Positions 49,212 through 60,870 of a stretch of 64,000 bases of DNA are shown here, piece by piece (position 1 is the stretch's first letter; every line of letters begins with the position of its first letter). The notes under the pieces were generated by a model. It did no database searches, was not told the origin of the DNA, and was given only the letters and a program-made list of their open reading frames with translations. This DNA is from Saccharothrix saharensis. GTDB lineage: Bacteria > Actinomycetota > Actinomycetes > Mycobacteriales > Pseudonocardiaceae. Where the stretch lies: NCBI RefSeq assembly GCF_006716745.1, contig NZ_VFPP01000001.1, positions 2,108,001-2,172,000 of the forward strand, given 5' to 3'. A program made the translations under genes and the position numbers.

Positions 49212-50423
49212 TCACGCGCGACCGCGGCGCTTGGTCCACACGTCGTAGGCGACGGCGGCCAGCAGCACCAGGCCCTTGACCAGCATCACCCGTTCGCTGG
49301 GCGCGCCGATCAACGACATGCCGTTGTTGATCACGCCCATGATCAGGCCACCGGTGATGGCGCCGACCACCCGGCCGACACCGCCCTGCACGGCCGCACC
49401 ACCGATGAACGCCGCCGCGATCGCGTCCAGCTCGAACGCGTTGCCCGCGGTCGGGCCCGCCTGGTTGAGGCGACCGGCGAAGATCACGCCGGCCAGGGCC
49501 GACAGCACGCCCATGTTCACGAACACCCAGAACGTGACCTGCTTGACCTTCACGCCGGACAGCGTGGCCGCCTGCAGGTTCCCGCCGATGGCGTAGATGT
49601 GCCGGCCGAACACCGACTTGTTCGCCATCACCGAGTAGCCCAGCGCCAGCACCGCGAGCAGCACGAGCACCCACGGCAGGTTGCGGAACCGGGCCAGCTG
49701 CACGACCACGGCCAGCACCACGGCCGCCGCCAGCGCGATCTTCGCCACGAAGATCGGGAACGGGTCCACGACCTGGCCGTAGTTCAGCCGCGCCTTGCGG
49801 TTGCGCCACTGGTTGAACGCGAACCCGGCCACCACCGCGACCCCGACGAGCAGGCTGACGAGGTCCGCGCCGCCCAGCGGGCCGAGGCCGACGTTGCCGA
49901 GGTAGCCCTCGGTGAAGCCGTTGGCCAGGGTGCGGATCTGGTCCGGGAACGGGCCGATGCCCTGGTTGCCGAGCACGGTCAGGGTGAGCGCGCGGAACAC
50001 GAGCATGCCCGCCAGCGTCACGATGAACGCCGGGATGCCGAAGAACGCCACCCAGTAGCCCTGCGCCGCGCCGATCACCGCGCCCGCGAGCAGCGTGATC
50101 AGCACCGCCAACGGCCACGGCAGGCCCATCTGGACGGTCAGCACCGCGCAGATGGCACCGGTCAGCGCGACCACCGACCCGACGGACAGGTCGATGTGCC
50201 CGCCGATGATCACCAGGATCATGCCGATGGCGAGGATCAGCACGTACGAGTTCTGCACGATGATGTTGGAGATGTTCTGCGGTGTGAGCAGAGCGCCGTC
50301 CGTCAGCACCGTGAAGAGCACCACGATCAACGCGAACGCGATGTAGATGCCGGACTGCCGCAGGTTGAACGTGAACCTGCGCTGCGGCGCGCCGGCCTGC
50401 GCGGCCGCGGTCTTGGTGGTCAT
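49212..50423 (-). CDS. Monosaccharide ABC permease (GguB/MmsB type)
   Basis: A 403-residue permease of the CUT2 class with about ten membrane segments and the motif [17 protein letters not shown]. It is longer than RbsC-type permeases, as typical for GguB/XylH. It overlaps the ATPase stop (ATGA). Last gene of the araBDA operon, it would import L-arabinose or related pentoses. Confidence 0.9.
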   Translation of the reverse strand: MTTKTAAAQAGAPQRRFTFNLRQSGIYIAFALIVVLFTVLTDGALLTPQNISNIIVQNSYVLILAIGMILVIIGGHIDLSVGSVVALTGAICAVLTVQMGLPWPLAVLITLLAGAVIGAAQGYWVAFFGIPAFIVTLAGMLVFRALTLTVLGNQGIGPFPDQIRTLANGFTEGYLGNVGLGPLGGADLVSLLVGVAVVAGFAFNQWRNRKARLNYGQVVDPFPIFVAKIALAAAVVLAVVVQLARFRNLPWVLVLLAVLALGYSVMANKSVFGRHIYAIGGNLQAATLSGVKVKQVTFWVFVNMGVLSALAGVIFAGRLNQAGPTAGNAFELDAIAAAFIGGAAVQGGVGRVVGAITGGLIMGVINNGMSLIGAPSERVMLVKGLVLLAAVAYDVWTKRRGRA

Positions 50424-51946
50424 GAGGTCTGTCCCTGGGTCATGTGGTGCATCAGGCGTTCCTGGGTGGCTTCCGCGCGGTCGAGCTCACCGGTGATCCG
50501 GCCCTCGGACAGGGCGTACACCCGGTCGCACAGGCCGAGGAGCTCCGGCAGCTCGGAGGAGATCACCAGCACCGCGCGGCCCTGGTCGGCCAGGTCGTTG
50601 ATGATCGAGTAGATCTCGTACTTCGCGCCGACGTCGATGCCGCGGGTCGGCTCGTCGAGGATCAGCACGTCCGGGTCGGTGAACATCCACTTCGCCAGCA
50701 CGACCTTCTGCTGGTTGCCGCCCGAGAGCGACGACGTGGTGGTGGCCACGCTGGGCGCCTTGATGTTCATCGAACCGCGGTACCGCTCGGCGACCGAGTG
50801 CTCCTCGTTCTCGTTCACCCAGCCGCGCGTGGCGAGCTTGTGCAGGCCCGCCGCGGACACGTTGAGCTTGATGTCCTGGATCAGGTTCAGCCCGTACCGC
50901 TTGCGGTCCTCGCTGACGTAGGCCAGGCCGTGCTCGATGGCCTTGCGGACGGTGCGCGTGTCGATCTCGCGGCCGTCCTTGACCACCCGGCCGGAGACGC
51001 CGACGCCGTAGGACCGCCCGAACACGCTCATCGCCAGCTCGGTCCGGCCCGCGCCCATCAGGCCGGCGAGACCGACGATCTCGCCGCGCCGCAGCACGAG
51101 GGTGGCGTCGTCGACCACGACCCGGTCCGGCTGGGACGGGCTGTGCACGGTCCAGTTCTCGATCCGCAGCACCTCGTCGCCGATCTTGGGCGTGCGCGGC
51201 GGGAAGCGGTGCTCCAGGTCGCGGCCGACCATGCCGGAGATGATCCGGTCCTCGGTCACGTCCCGGGCGGGCAGCGTCTCGATCGTGCGACCGTCGCGCA
51301 GGATCGTGATGCTGTCGGCGATCCGGGTCACCTCGTTGAGCTTGTGCGAGATGATCACCGAGGTGATGCCCTCGTCGCGCAGCCCGTCGAGCAGGTCGAG
51401 CAGGTGCGCGGAGTCGTCGTCGTTCAACGCCGCGGTCGGCTCGTCCAGGATCAGCAGCTTGACGTCCTTGGCCAGCGCCTTGGCGATCTCCACCAGTTGC
51501 TGCTTGCCGACGCCCAGGTCGTGGACCGGCGTGGTCGGGTTCTCCCGCAGGCCCACGCGGGCGAGCAGGGCGCCCGCCGCGTGGTTGGTGCGGTTCCAGT
51601 CGATGAACCCGCGCTTGGCCCGCTCGTTGCCGAGGAACAGGTTCTCCGCGATGGACAGCTGGCCGCACAGCGCCAGCTCCTGGTGGATGATCACGATGCC
51701 GCGCCGCTCGCTGTCGCGGACGCCGCCGAACGAGCAGGGCTCGCCCTCGAAGACGATCTCGCCCTCGTACGACCCGTGCGGGTGCACGCCCGAGAGCACC
51801 TTCATCAGCGTGGACTTGCCCGCGCCGTTCTCACCGCAGATCGCGTGGATCTCACCGCGCCGCACGGCGAGCGTGACGTCGTGCAGCGCGGTGACCCCGG
51901 CGAACCGCTTGGTGATGCCGCGCATCACCAGGATTTCGTCGGACAT
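50420..51946 (-). CDS. Monosaccharide ABC ATPase (GguA/MmsA type)
   Basis: A 508-residue protein with two ABC domains. The first has Walker [10 protein letters not shown] and a degenerate signature, the second has [15 protein letters not shown] and [17 protein letters not shown], as usual for CUT2 ATPases. It is placed between the binding protein and the permease, 11 bp after the former. The ATG after MHT was chosen on family similarity. Confidence 0.92.
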   Translation of the reverse strand: MSDEILVMRGITKRFAGVTALHDVTLAVRRGEIHAICGENGAGKSTLMKVLSGVHPHGSYEGEIVFEGEPCSFGGVRDSERRGIVIIHQELALCGQLSIAENLFLGNERAKRGFIDWNRTNHAAGALLARVGLRENPTTPVHDLGVGKQQLVEIAKALAKDVKLLILDEPTAALNDDDSAHLLDLLDGLRDEGITSVIISHKLNEVTRIADSITILRDGRTIETLPARDVTEDRIISGMVGRDLEHRFPPRTPKIGDEVLRIENWTVHSPSQPDRVVVDDATLVLRRGEIVGLAGLMGAGRTELAMSVFGRSYGVGVSGRVVKDGREIDTRTVRKAIEHGLAYVSEDRKRYGLNLIQDIKLNVSAAGLHKLATRGWVNENEEHSVAERYRGSMNIKAPSVATTTSSLSGGNQQKVVLAKWMFTDPDVLILDEPTRGIDVGAKYEIYSIINDLADQGRAVLVISSELPELLGLCDRVYALSEGRITGELDRAEATQERLMHHMTQGQTS

Positions 51947-51957
51947 GGTGTGCAAAC

Positions 51958-53067
51958 CTACTTCAGCTGATCCGCGGTGTAGTAGCCGCTGTCCACGAGG
52001 ACCTTCTGGTAGTTGCCCTTGTCCACGATGACCGACTCGAGCAGGTACGACGGCACGACCTTCTTGCCGTTGTCGTAGTCCTTCTCGTTGTTGACCTCGG
52101 GCTTGCCGCCCTTCAGCACGGCGTCGGCCATCTTCACGGTGGTCGCCGCGAGCTCGCGGGTGTCCTTGTAGATGGTCGAGTACTGCTCGCCCGCGATGAT
52201 GGACTTCACCGACGCGACCTCGGCGTCCTGACCCGTGACGATCGGGTACGGGTTGCCGCTCGTGCCGTAGCCGCTGCTCTTGAGCGCGGACAGGATGCCG
52301 ATGGACAGGCCGTCGTAGGGCGACAGCACGCCGTGCACCTTGTCACCGCCGTAGGTGGAGGTGAGCAGGTCCTCCATGCGCTTCTGGGCCGTGGCCGGGT
52401 CCCAGCGCAGGATGGCGACGGTCTTGAAGTCGGTCTGGCCGCTCTTGACGACCAGCGTGCCCTTGTCGATGTGGGGCTGGAGCACCGACATCGCGCCGTT
52501 GAAGAAGAACGTGGCGTTGTTGTCGTCCGGCGAACCGGCGAACAGCTCGACGTTCAGCGGGCCCTTGGCGTCACCGGGGGTGCCGTCGGCCTTGATCACG
52601 TTCAGCCCGGTCAGCAGCGAGGTCGCCTGCTGCACGCCGACCTTGAAGTTGTCGAACGTGGCGTAGTAGTCGACGCTGTCGGTGTTGCGCAGCAGCCGGT
52701 CGTAGGCGATGACCGGGATGTCGGCGTCCTGCGCCTGCTGCAGCTGCGAGGTGATCGCGGTGCCGTCGATCGAGGCCACGATGAGCAGCTTGGCGCCCTT
52801 CGTGATCTGGTTCTCCAGCTGGTTGGCCTGCGTCGGGATGTCGTTCTCGGCGTACTGGAGGTCGACCTTGTAGCCCTTCTCCTCCAACGCCTTCTTGATG
52901 TTGTCGCCGTCGTGGATCCAGCGCTCCGACGACCGGGTGGGCATGGTCACGCCGACCAGCACGTCACCCGACGACCCGGACTGCTGGTCGACGGTCTTCT
53001 CGGCCGACCCGCAGGCGGCGAGCATCAAGCCGGCCGCGGCGATGGCGGCGATCCGCGGAAACCTCAT
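51958..53067 (-). CDS. chvE: Monosaccharide-binding lipoprotein (ChvE-like)
   Basis: A 369-residue lipoprotein with lipobox LAAC (Cys near 20). The mature part is a type 1 periplasmic-binding fold ([60 protein letters not shown]) close to ChvE and XylF, which bind arabinose, xylose and galactose. It lies 45 bp after araA on the same strand, so sugar uptake and catabolism are one unit. Confidence 0.9.
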   Translation of the reverse strand: MRFPRIAAIAAAGLMLAACGSAEKTVDQQSGSSGDVLVGVTMPTRSSERWIHDGDNIKKALEEKGYKVDLQYAENDIPTQANQLENQITKGAKLLIVASIDGTAITSQLQQAQDADIPVIAYDRLLRNTDSVDYYATFDNFKVGVQQATSLLTGLNVIKADGTPGDAKGPLNVELFAGSPDDNNATFFFNGAMSVLQPHIDKGTLVVKSGQTDFKTVAILRWDPATAQKRMEDLLTSTYGGDKVHGVLSPYDGLSIGILSALKSSGYGTSGNPYPIVTGQDAEVASVKSIIAGEQYSTIYKDTRELAATTVKMADAVLKGGKPEVNNEKDYDNGKKVVPSYLLESVIVDKGNYQKVLVDSGYYTADQLK

Positions 53068-53112
53068 TGTTTCTTCTTCTCTCCCTAGATGGTGGTGCAA
53101 GCCCAGGACCCG

Positions 53113-54621
53113 CTACCGCAGGCCCTGCGCGAGTCGGAAGTACGCCTGGTTCCAGCGCAGGCGGTCGCCGAACGACGCGGTCGTCGTGTCCTGGTCGATG
53201 ACCACCAGTTCGGTGTTCACCATGGTGGCGAAGTCGCGCAGCGTGTCCGAGCCCACGGCCTGCGTCATCACGGTGTGGTGCGGCCCTCCCGCGGTCAGCC
53301 AGGACTCGGCCGAGGTGGACAGCGACGGCGCGGGCTTCCACACCGCGCGCGCCACCGGCAGGTTCGGCAGCGGCTCGTCCGGCGGCACGACCTCGACCTC
53401 GTTGGCCACCAACCGGAACCGCTCGCCCAGGTCGGCCAGGCCGACGACCACGGCGGGACCCGCCGCCGCGTCGAACACCAGCCGGACCGGGTCCTCCCGC
53501 CCGCCGATGCCCAGCGGGTGGATCTCGCACGACGGCCGGTCGGCCGCGATGGTCGGGCAGACCTCCAGCATGTGCGCGCCCAGGATCTTCGGCTCGCCCG
53601 GCCCGAAGTGGTAGGTGTAGTCCTCCATGAACGACGTGCCGCGGCCCGTGCCCGCGCCCATCGCCTTCACCGCGGCCAGCAGGGCCGAGGTCTTCCAGTC
53701 GCCCTCGCCGCCGAAGCCGTAGCCGTCGGCCATCAGCCGCTGCACGGCCAGGCCCGGCAGCTGCCGCAGCCCGCCCAGGTCCTCGAAGTTGGTGGTGAAC
53801 GCGCCGAAGCCGCCGTCGGTGAGGAACCGGCGCAGGCCGGCCTCGATGCGGGCGGCGTAGCGCAGCGACTCGTGCCGCTCGGAGCCCTTCTGCAGCGCGT
53901 CCGCGAGCCGGTAGGTGTCGGCGTACTCGGTGACCAGGACGTCGATCTCACCGTCCTCGACCGCGTCCACCACCTCGACCAGCTCGTTCACGCCGTAGGT
54001 GTTCACCGAGACGCCGAAGCGCAGCTCGGCCTCCACCTTGTCGCCCTCGGTCACCGCGACGCCGCGCATGTTGTCGCCGAACCGGGCCAGCTTCATCCCG
54101 TTGAGGTGGCTGTAGCCGGTCGCGGCGCGCACCCAGCCGTCGATCCGCTCGGCCAGCAGCGGGTCGCTCGCGTGGCCGGCCACGGTCTTGCGCGGCACGC
54201 CGATCCTGGTCTGGATGAACCCGAACTCGCGGTCGCCGTGCGCGGCCTGGTTGAGGTTCATGAAGTCCATGTCGATGGTCGACCACGGCAGCGCCTCGTT
54301 GAGCTGCGTGTGCAGGTGCAGCAGCGGCTTGCGCAGCGCGTCCAGCCCGGTGATCCACATCTTGGCGGGCGAGAACGTGTGCATCCACGCGATCACGCCG
54401 ATGCACGACGGGTCGGCGTTCGCCGCGAGCATCACGTCGCGGATGGCCGCGGTGTCGGTCAGCACCGGCTGCCACACCACCTCGGCGGCGATGCGGCCGG
54501 ACTCGGTGAGCATCCGCTGGATCTGCTGCGACTGCTGGGCGACCTGTTCGAGCGTTTCCGGGCCGTAGAGGTGCTGGCTTCCGGTCAGGAACCAGACCTG
54601 CGGCTTCCCAGCAGGCGACAT
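53113..54621 (-). CDS. araA: L-arabinose isomerase
   Basis: A 502-residue isomerase, matching the 500 residues of E. coli AraA. Motifs: [52 protein letters not shown] and the C-terminal GPHHTVMTQ with a metal His. It converts L-arabinose to L-ribulose with a divalent metal. The ATG has GGGGAG ahead; the much longer open frame upstream runs antisense to nothing real and is ignored. It follows araD by 20 bp. Confidence 0.96.
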   Translation of the reverse strand: MSPAGKPQVWFLTGSQHLYGPETLEQVAQQSQQIQRMLTESGRIAAEVVWQPVLTDTAAIRDVMLAANADPSCIGVIAWMHTFSPAKMWITGLDALRKPLLHLHTQLNEALPWSTIDMDFMNLNQAAHGDREFGFIQTRIGVPRKTVAGHASDPLLAERIDGWVRAATGYSHLNGMKLARFGDNMRGVAVTEGDKVEAELRFGVSVNTYGVNELVEVVDAVEDGEIDVLVTEYADTYRLADALQKGSERHESLRYAARIEAGLRRFLTDGGFGAFTTNFEDLGGLRQLPGLAVQRLMADGYGFGGEGDWKTSALLAAVKAMGAGTGRGTSFMEDYTYHFGPGEPKILGAHMLEVCPTIAADRPSCEIHPLGIGGREDPVRLVFDAAAGPAVVVGLADLGERFRLVANEVEVVPPDEPLPNLPVARAVWKPAPSLSTSAESWLTAGGPHHTVMTQAVGSDTLRDFATMVNTELVVIDQDTTTASFGDRLRWNQAYFRLAQGLR

Positions 54622-54641
54622 GCGGGTCTCCCCTCGTGGGC

Positions 54642-55295
54642 TCATTGCCCGTAGACGTTCTGGTAACGGGCGTACAGGCTGTCGACGTGGTGCTGCTCGA
54701 TCGGCTTCGGCGTGCCGAGCTGGTGTGCGAAGTGGACGGTGCGGGCCACGTCCTCCAGCATCACCGCGGCCTTCACCGCCGACCGGGCGTCCTTGCCGAT
54801 GGTGAACGGGCCGTGGTTGCGCATCAGCACGGCCGGCGACCGGCTCTCGCGCAACGTCTCCACGATGCCCTGGCCGATCGAGTCGTCGCCGATGAGCGCG
54901 AACGGGCCCACCGGGATGTCGCCGCCGAACTCGTCGGCGATCATGGTCAGCACGCACGGGATCGGCTCGCCGCGCGCCGCCCACGCCGTGGCGTACGGGG
55001 AGTGCGTGTGCACCACGCCGTTCACCTCGGGCATGTGCCGGTACACGTAGGCGTGCGCGGCCGTGTCGGAGGACGGCGAGTAGTCGCCCTCCACCAGGTT
55101 GCCGTGCAGGTCGGTGACGACCATGGCCTCGGGGGTCAGCTGGTCGTAGGACACGCCGGACGGCTTGATGACCATCAGGTCCCGGCCGGGCACGCGGGCC
55201 GAGACGTTGCCCGCGGTCCAGATCACCAGCTCGTAGCGGGTCAGCTCGCGGTGCAGGTCGGCGACCGTGCGGCGGAGGTCTTCGATCACGGACAC
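54642..55295 (-). CDS. araD: L-ribulose-5-phosphate 4-epimerase
   Basis: A 217-residue class II aldolase-fold epimerase. Zinc histidines are in [13 protein letters not shown] and the phosphate loop in TAGNVSARV; a C-terminal EQHHVDSLY segment is conserved. It turns L-ribulose 5-phosphate into D-xylulose 5-phosphate. The GTG start is 3 bp from the araB stop, so coupling with araB is expected. Confidence 0.95.
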   Translation of the reverse strand: MSVIEDLRRTVADLHRELTRYELVIWTAGNVSARVPGRDLMVIKPSGVSYDQLTPEAMVVTDLHGNLVEGDYSPSSDTAAHAYVYRHMPEVNGVVHTHSPYATAWAARGEPIPCVLTMIADEFGGDIPVGPFALIGDDSIGQGIVETLRESRSPAVLMRNHGPFTIGKDARSAVKAAVMLEDVARTVHFAHQLGTPKPIEQHHVDSLYARYQNVYGQ

Positions 55296-55298
55296 CGG

Positions 55299-56954
55299 TC
55301 ACTCCCCCTTGGCGGCGCGACGGCGCGCCTTCAACCGGTGCATGACCTCGTTCGCGCCGCGGCCGAAGTAGTCGTGCAGCTCCTGGTACTCCACGAACAT
55401 CCGCTCGTAGGCCTCGACGTTCTCCGGGATCGGCAGGTACGCGCCCCGCTTGATCGAGCCCATCGCCTTGGCGGCGGCGTGGATGTCGGCGTGGGCGCCG
55501 GCCGCCACGGCGGCGTGCATGGCCGAGCCGAGCGCCGGGCCCTGCTCGGAGCCGATGACCGACAGCGGCAGGTTCGTCACGTCGGCGTAGATCTGCATCA
55601 GCAGCGGGTTGCGCAGCAGGCCGCCCGCGATCACCAGCTCGGTGACCGGGATGCCCGCGTCGGTGTAGGAGTCCACGACCACCCGGGTGCCGTAGGCCGT
55701 GGCCTCCAGCAGCGCCCGGTAGGTGTCCTCGGCGCGGGTGGCCAGCGTCTGCCCGACGACGACGCCCGACAGCTCGTGGTCGACCAGCACCGAGCGGTTG
55801 CCGCTGTGCCAGTCCAGCGCGATCAGGCCGTGCTCGCCGATGCGCTGCTGCGCGGCCAGCTCGGTCAGCAGCTCGTGCACCGAGATGCCGCGCGCCGCGG
55901 CCTGCTCGTGGTACTCCGGCGGCACGTTGTGCGCGACGAACCAGGCGAAGATGTCGCCCACGCCGCTCTGGCCGGACTCGTAGCCCCACAGGCCGGGCAC
56001 GATGCCGCCGTCCACCACGCCGCACATGCCGGGCACGTCGGCCAGCACGTCGGCGTTCATCACGTGGCACGTGGACGTGCCCATGATCGCCACCATCTGG
56101 CCGGGCTCCACGGCGCGGGCGGCGGGCGCGGTCACGTGCGCGTCGACGTTGCCGACGGCTACCGCGATGCCGGGCTTGAGGCCGGTCCATCCGGCAGCCT
56201 GCTCGGTGAGCCCGCCGGCGCGGTCGCCGAGCTGGCCGAGCCGGTGGTCGAGCTTGGCCGAGACGAAGGTCCCGAAATCGGGGTTCAGCGCGGACAGGAA
56301 GTCCTCGGACGGGTAACCGTCCTGGTAGATGCCCTTGTAACCGGCGGTGCACGCGTTGCGCACGTAGGTGCCGGCGAGCTGCCAGACGATCCAGTCGGCG
56401 GCCTCGACCCAGTGGTCCATCGCCGCGTAGACCTCGGGGGCCTCCTCCAGCAGCTGCAGACCCTTGGCGAACTCCCACTCCGAGGAGATCAGGCCGCCGT
56501 AGCGGGGCAGCCAACTCTCACCGCGCTGCGCGGCCAGGTGGTTGATCCGGTCGGCCTGCGGCTGGGCCGCGTGGTGCTTCCACAGCTTCACGTACGCGTG
56601 CGGGTTGTCCGCGAACTCGGGCAGCTCGTTGAGCGGCGTGCCGTCGGACTTGACGGGGACCATCGTGCACGCGGTGAAGTCCGTGCCGATGCCGATCACG
56701 TCGGCCGGGTCGACCCCGGCGTCGGCGATGGCCGCGGGCACCGCGTGCTTGAGCACGTCCACGTAGTCCTGCGGCACCTGCAACGCCCAGTCCGGGGGCA
56801 ACGGGCGCCCGTCGGGCAGGGCCCGGTCCAGCACCCCGTGCCGGTAGTCGTGCACCGCGGTGCCGAGTTCGAGGCCGTCGCGCACCCGCACGACCACCGC
56901 GCGGCCGGACAACGTGCCGAAGTCGACACCCACCACCAATGGATCGCTCGCCAT
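55299..56954 (-). CDS. araB: L-ribulokinase
   Basis: A 551-residue FGGY kinase: [15 protein letters not shown] at the N-terminus, [34 protein letters not shown] and the ATP-site [18 protein letters not shown]. Order araB-araD-araA differs from E. coli BAD. The ATG (MASDPLVV) was chosen over an earlier one because the operator TGTTATCGCTAACA lies just 9 bp upstream and would overlap a longer start. Confidence 0.95.
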   Translation of the reverse strand: MASDPLVVGVDFGTLSGRAVVVRVRDGLELGTAVHDYRHGVLDRALPDGRPLPPDWALQVPQDYVDVLKHAVPAAIADAGVDPADVIGIGTDFTACTMVPVKSDGTPLNELPEFADNPHAYVKLWKHHAAQPQADRINHLAAQRGESWLPRYGGLISSEWEFAKGLQLLEEAPEVYAAMDHWVEAADWIVWQLAGTYVRNACTAGYKGIYQDGYPSEDFLSALNPDFGTFVSAKLDHRLGQLGDRAGGLTEQAAGWTGLKPGIAVAVGNVDAHVTAPAARAVEPGQMVAIMGTSTCHVMNADVLADVPGMCGVVDGGIVPGLWGYESGQSGVGDIFAWFVAHNVPPEYHEQAAARGISVHELLTELAAQQRIGEHGLIALDWHSGNRSVLVDHELSGVVVGQTLATRAEDTYRALLEATAYGTRVVVDSYTDAGIPVTELVIAGGLLRNPLLMQIYADVTNLPLSVIGSEQGPALGSAMHAAVAAGAHADIHAAAKAMGSIKRGAYLPIPENVEAYERMFVEYQELHDYFGRGANEVMHRLKARRRAAKGE

Positions 56955-56963
56955 GATGAGCAG

Positions 56964-56977
56964 TGTTATCGCTAACA
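56964..56977. promoter_or_regulatory. AraB operator (LacI type)
   Basis: TGTTATCGCTAACA is the exact reverse complement of the element at 58302-58315 before the LacI regulator gene. It sits 9 bp ahead of araB. Confidence 0.75.
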
Positions 56978-57159
56978 TTCACGACGTCAAGACCTGCCCG
57001 CAACGTGGCCTTAAAGACGTGGTGAGCGTGCACAAGAGCGGGGTTGATCGGCTTCGGGGCCCGCTCCCGGTGCCACCCCAGCCTAGGCGTGATCGGGGCA
57101 CGCGCGGGGCCGCAGATGCGCGGAATTCGAACGAAACGTTTTCGAGGCGCCCCGAGCGG

Positions 57160-57237
57160 CGCCACCCCGGGGTGGCGTGACGGTATACGGCCGCCCCGGA
57201 CGGCCCGACGGCGGCACGGTGCCGTGCCGCCGTCGGG
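57160..57237 (-). terminator. Terminator after the LacI regulator gene
   Basis: A perfect 16-bp stem (57204-57219 with 57222-57237) starts 3 bp past the regulator's stop. A second palindrome, CGCCACCCCGGGGTGGCG, follows at 57160-57177. The remaining gap to araB holds no gene. Confidence 0.8.
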
Positions 57238-57240
57238 GGG

Positions 57241-58257
57241 TCACCGCGCGGGAGGCGCGACGCTGTCCCGCTTCACCAGGGACGGCGCCACGTTGCGCTG
57301 CGGCGCGCCCACGTCGCCGTCGCCGACCTGGGCCAGCAGCAGCTCCAGCGTCTCCTTGGCCACGGCGTGGAAGTCCGGCCTGATGGTCGTCAGCGGCGGG
57401 ATGAAGTACGCCGCCTCGGGCACGTCGTCGAACCCGACGATGCTCACGTCGTGCGGCACGCGGCGACCGCGCTCGCTCATCGCGCGCAGGATGCCCAGCG
57501 CCAGGTGGTCGTTCGCCGCGAAGATCGCGGTCACCTCCGGCATGCGGGCCAGCATCTGGCCCGCCCGGTAGCCCGAGGCCGCGCTCCAGTCCGCCGGCAC
57601 CACGGGCGGCACCTCCAGGCCCGCCGTCTCCAGCGCCGACCGCCAACCCCTTATGCGGCCGAGGCTGTCGAACCAGTCCGACGGCCCCGAGACGTGCCAC
57701 ACCGTGCGGTGGCCCGCCTCCAGCAGGTGGGTGGTCGCCGCGAACGCGCCCGCCGCCTGGTCGACCGTCACCAACGGGGTCGAGCGCTCCGGGTCGCCGT
57801 CCACGGTGACCAGCGGGATGCCCGCGGACACGTCGCCGACCGCGTCGTTGGCCGACGCCGTCGGCGCGATGACGACTATCCCGGCGACCCGCTGGTCGCG
57901 GTGGCGCTCCACGGCGTCGGAGATGGAGTTGCGGTCCAGCACGTTCACCCGGCCCACGCTCACCGCGAACCCGGCCTCGGCCGCCGCCGCCTCGAACGCG
58001 GCCAGCAGCGACGCCGGGCCGTAGAGGGTGGAGTTCTGCGCCACCACCCCGATCAGCTGGGACCGGCCGGTCACCAGCGCGCGGGCCGCCTTGTTGGGCC
58101 GGTAGCCCAGCTCGGCGATGGCCGCGCGCACGCGCAGCCGGGTCTGCTCCCGGACGTTGGGATGCCCGTTCAACACCCTCGACACCGTCTGGTGCGAGAC
58201 CCCGGCGAGCCGGGCGACATCCGTCATCGCGGGATCGCGCGAGGTCTTGTGCTCCAC
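57241..58257 (-). CDS. LacI-family regulator of arabinose use
   Basis: A 338-residue regulator. The HTH (DVARLAGVSHQTVSRVLNGHPNV) and hinge (LGYRPNKAARALVTGRS) are at the N-terminus, and the effector domain has GIVVIAPTASAND, TVDQAAGAFAATTHLLEAGH and VSIVGFDDVPEAAYFIPPLTTIRPD. The identical 14-bp operator upstream of itself and of araB, plus weaker copies at the GH43 and ABC promoters, argue that it is an AraR-like repressor that responds to arabinose or an arabinoside. Confidence 0.92.
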   Translation of the reverse strand: MEHKTSRDPAMTDVARLAGVSHQTVSRVLNGHPNVREQTRLRVRAAIAELGYRPNKAARALVTGRSQLIGVVAQNSTLYGPASLLAAFEAAAAEAGFAVSVGRVNVLDRNSISDAVERHRDQRVAGIVVIAPTASANDAVGDVSAGIPLVTVDGDPERSTPLVTVDQAAGAFAATTHLLEAGHRTVWHVSGPSDWFDSLGRIRGWRSALETAGLEVPPVVPADWSAASGYRAGQMLARMPEVTAIFAANDHLALGILRAMSERGRRVPHDVSIVGFDDVPEAAYFIPPLTTIRPDFHAVAKETLELLLAQVGDGDVGAPQRNVAPSLVKRDSVAPPAR

Positions 58258-58301
58258 TACCGCCCCATCTCCCCTGTCGACACTGCAGCCTTCGAACGTG
58301 A

Positions 58302-58315
58302 TGTTAGCGATAACA
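58302..58315. promoter_or_regulatory. Operator of the LacI regulator gene
   Basis: TGTTAGCGATAACA lies 44 bp before the GTG of the regulator. It matches the araB operator at all 14 positions (inverted). Confidence 0.75.
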
Positions 58316-58410
58316 CGCCCGGTTCACCGCGAAGGTGCTCACGGTCCATTGTCCACCAGGGACCGTTCCCACCAGCGCAGGGACGCGTCGTCACCACCGA
58401 AAAGTCGCAC

Positions 58411-58458
58411 TCACCCGGCCGGGTGACCACCATCGGGCGGCACGTCGGCCGCCCGATG
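58411..58458 (-). terminator. Hairpins after the GH43 gene
   Basis: CATCGGGCGGC (58431-58441) pairs with GCCGCCCGATG (58448-58458) around a 6-nt loop, 44 bp past the GH43 stop. TCACCCGGCCGGGTGA (58411-58426) is a second palindrome. Confidence 0.55.
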
Positions 58459-58502
58459 GCGCGTCGACCCGGTCGGAACCCGAGGACCACTCCCCCGACC
58501 GG

Positions 58503-60707
58503 TCAGGGGAAGGCGGCGCGGACCCGGTCCAGCTCGGCCTTGGTGACCGGCAGGACCGTGCCGTGCCGCGGCCGGCTGGGCAGCTCGTAGCCGGTCGCGA
58601 GGGTCCACTTGCCCGAGGCCAGGTCGGTGGTCTCGAACGGCACGTAGCCGCGACCGCCGAACTCGTCGATGAACAGGTACCAGCGGTCCTCGGTGTTGGA
58701 CTTGAACACCGTCGGGCCCTCGCCCTGGTTGATCGAGCCCTTGCCGATGCAGTCGGCGACGAAGTCGTACGACGTGTCGCGCAGCCGCGTCGACTTCTCG
58801 GCCAGGATGAACTTGCTGCACGGCGTGGACGACGAGTTGTTCCGCTCGTCCTTGGTGAACCGGTAGTACTCGTCGCCGTGCTTGATCACGGTCGAGTCGA
58901 TGACCGAGTAGCCCGGGTCGACCCACACCCGCGGCTCGCTGAACGTGCGGAAGTCCCGCGTGGTCGCGTACAGCATCTTGTTGTGGGTGTTGCCGGCGTG
59001 GTCGGGGTCGTCCTCGGCGTACAGCTTCGAGGCCCAGAACACGACGTAAGCGCCGATCGACTCGTCGTAGTACGCCTCGGGCGCCCACGTGTTGCCCGCG
59101 GTCTCCGGCGACACCAGGACGTGCCGCTGCCGACCCCAGTTCACCAGGTCGGTGGACTCCCAGACCTCGATGTAGCGGCTGCCCTTGCGCTGCACGAGGT
59201 CCCAGTTGCCGTTGCCGTGGATCTTCAGGTCGGTGGCGATGAGGTAGAACTTGTCGCCCTCCGGCGACCGGATGATGAACGGGTCGCGCACGCCCTTGTC
59301 CCCCAACGAGGACGTGAGCACGGGGTTGCCCTTGTTCAGCTCGTCCCACTTGAGCGCGTCGTTGCCGCGGCTGGCGGCGAAGTGGACCTGCTCGCCGGTG
59401 GCCGAGCCCTCGCCGGTGAAGTAGCCGAACAGGTAGCCCTCGTAGGCTCGCCGCTCGGGCAGCGGCGTGACGGTGACCTTGAACTTCTTGCGGGTGGTCT
59501 CCTCGCCGGCGCGGATCTCGGCGGTCAGCTGCACCTTCACCGGCTTGTCGCCGAACGCGGGCCGGGTGACCTCACCGGTGGGCGTGACGACCCCGGGCTT
59601 GTTGCTCTTCCACGTGATCGTGGTGCCGTGCGGGCCGGTGGTCGGCAGGGTGATGTTGCCGCGGATGTCGTCCTCGTCCCACACCACGAGGGCGGCGTCG
59701 GCCTCGGCGACCTTCTCGTCGTCGGTGAGCTCCGGGCGGACGGTGACCCGGAAGTCGCGGGTCCGGTCGAACGCGGTCGCGGTGAGCGTCACGGTCGCGG
59801 GGGCGCTGCCGGGTGCGGGGCGGGTGACGACGCCCGCGGCGGACACGACCGCCGGGTCGCCGGACCCCCACGTGATCGTCGAGCCGTACGGGCCGGTGGT
59901 CGGCAGGGTCAGGTTCGCGGTGACCGCCGAGGTGTCGCCGAGGTCGATCGAGGCCAGGTCGCGTCGCCCCTTCTCGTCGTCGGGGATGAAGCCGAGGGCG
60001 TGCGCCTCGGCCGCGCTGAGGGCGCGGTCGTAGAGGCGGAAGTCGCGGACCGCGCCCTTGAGGTGGCGGTCGCCGCTGTAGACGGAGCGGCCGATGTAGT
60101 TGGCGGTCGTCGTGCCGCCGCCGATCATCGCCGGGGTGGTGGTGACGCCGGTCTTCCGGGCGACCTCCACACCGTCCTCGTAGAGCACGGCGGTGCCGCC
60201 GCCGAGCGTGTAGGTGAGCGTCTTCCAGACGCCCCGGGCGAGGTCGCGACCGGCTGTCACGGTCTGCTCGGTGGACCAGTTCCCGGTCGCGATGGACGAC
60301 CGGTAGGCGTTGCCGGTGGTGAACAGGTAGCCGTTGCCCGCGGTGCCCGAGGAGTTGCCCAGGCCGTACACGAAGTACGGCGTCGCCTGGTCGGTCGCGA
60401 GGCGGAGCTGAATCGAAACACTGACCTCGGTCAGTCCGCGCAGGACGTTGTCGGGCAGCTTCACGTGCCCGGTCACGCCGCCCAACTGGAGCCCTTCAGC
60501 ACCGCCCGGAGCGGCGTCACCGATAACGGTTCCGTTGCGACCTCCGCCCGAGGTGTCGGCAGCGACGGCGCCTTGGGTTTCGGTGAGGGGGTAGTGGAGC
60601 ACGAGACCGTCGGCGGCGGAGGCCGTCGGAGCGCTCAGAACCGCCGCGGCCACCGCCGCGACGAGGGTCGCGACGAGGGTGCGTGGGCGATGACGAACGG
60701 TGACCAT
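58503..60707 (-). CDS. Secreted GH43 arabinan-type glycosidase with LamG and Ig-like domains
   Basis: A 734-residue exported enzyme. Signal peptide to about residue 32 (SAPTASAADG); a LamG/concanavalin domain (about 35-230, VLHYPLTETQGAVAADTSGGG); two Ig-like or atrophied beta domains with the repeated ITLPTTGPHGTTITWKS-type core (about 235-410); then a GH43 five-blade propeller with the acids in VRDPFII, NTWAPEAYYD and the DSTV loop. GH43 enzymes cleave arabinan, arabinoxylan or xylosides. The ATG used puts the charged start right before the signal peptide; an earlier ATG 54 bp upstream is possible. It lies next to the arabinose regulator and a matching operator. Confidence 0.88.
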   Translation of the reverse strand: MVTVRHRPRTLVATLVAAVAAAVLSAPTASAADGLVLHYPLTETQGAVAADTSGGGRNGTVIGDAAPGGAEGLQLGGVTGHVKLPDNVLRGLTEVSVSIQLRLATDQATPYFVYGLGNSSGTAGNGYLFTTGNAYRSSIATGNWSTEQTVTAGRDLARGVWKTLTYTLGGGTAVLYEDGVEVARKTGVTTTPAMIGGGTTTANYIGRSVYSGDRHLKGAVRDFRLYDRALSAAEAHALGFIPDDEKGRRDLASIDLGDTSAVTANLTLPTTGPYGSTITWGSGDPAVVSAAGVVTRPAPGSAPATVTLTATAFDRTRDFRVTVRPELTDDEKVAEADAALVVWDEDDIRGNITLPTTGPHGTTITWKSNKPGVVTPTGEVTRPAFGDKPVKVQLTAEIRAGEETTRKKFKVTVTPLPERRAYEGYLFGYFTGEGSATGEQVHFAASRGNDALKWDELNKGNPVLTSSLGDKGVRDPFIIRSPEGDKFYLIATDLKIHGNGNWDLVQRKGSRYIEVWESTDLVNWGRQRHVLVSPETAGNTWAPEAYYDESIGAYVVFWASKLYAEDDPDHAGNTHNKMLYATTRDFRTFSEPRVWVDPGYSVIDSTVIKHGDEYYRFTKDERNNSSSTPCSKFILAEKSTRLRDTSYDFVADCIGKGSINQGEGPTVFKSNTEDRWYLFIDEFGGRGYVPFETTDLASGKWTLATGYELPSRPRHGTVLPVTKAELDRVRAAFP

Positions 60708-60790
60708 GGGGCGTCGCTCTCGTCTTGCGCGCGGCGCCGAGCCGCGGCGGAACAGGGGCATCCGAAGGTATGGGTGTGCCGCATCACAAA

Positions 60791-60804
60791 AGTGAGCGCT
60801 AACA
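60791..60804. promoter_or_regulatory. Operator candidate before the GH43 gene
   Basis: AGTGAGCGCTAACA matches TGTTAGCGATAACA at 11 of 14 positions. It lies 84 bp before the GH43 start. Confidence 0.5.
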
Positions 60805-60870
60805 TAGGTCGGCCCTAACGAACATGTCAAGGATGCAAAGTTGACGTTTCCGAGGGGTTGACTGGCCGAT

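Noticed and set aside
53113..56514. A 1133-residue frame joining araA with sequence opposite araB/araD
   Set aside because: Only the last 502 residues match AraA. The upstream part reads another frame of araB and araD.
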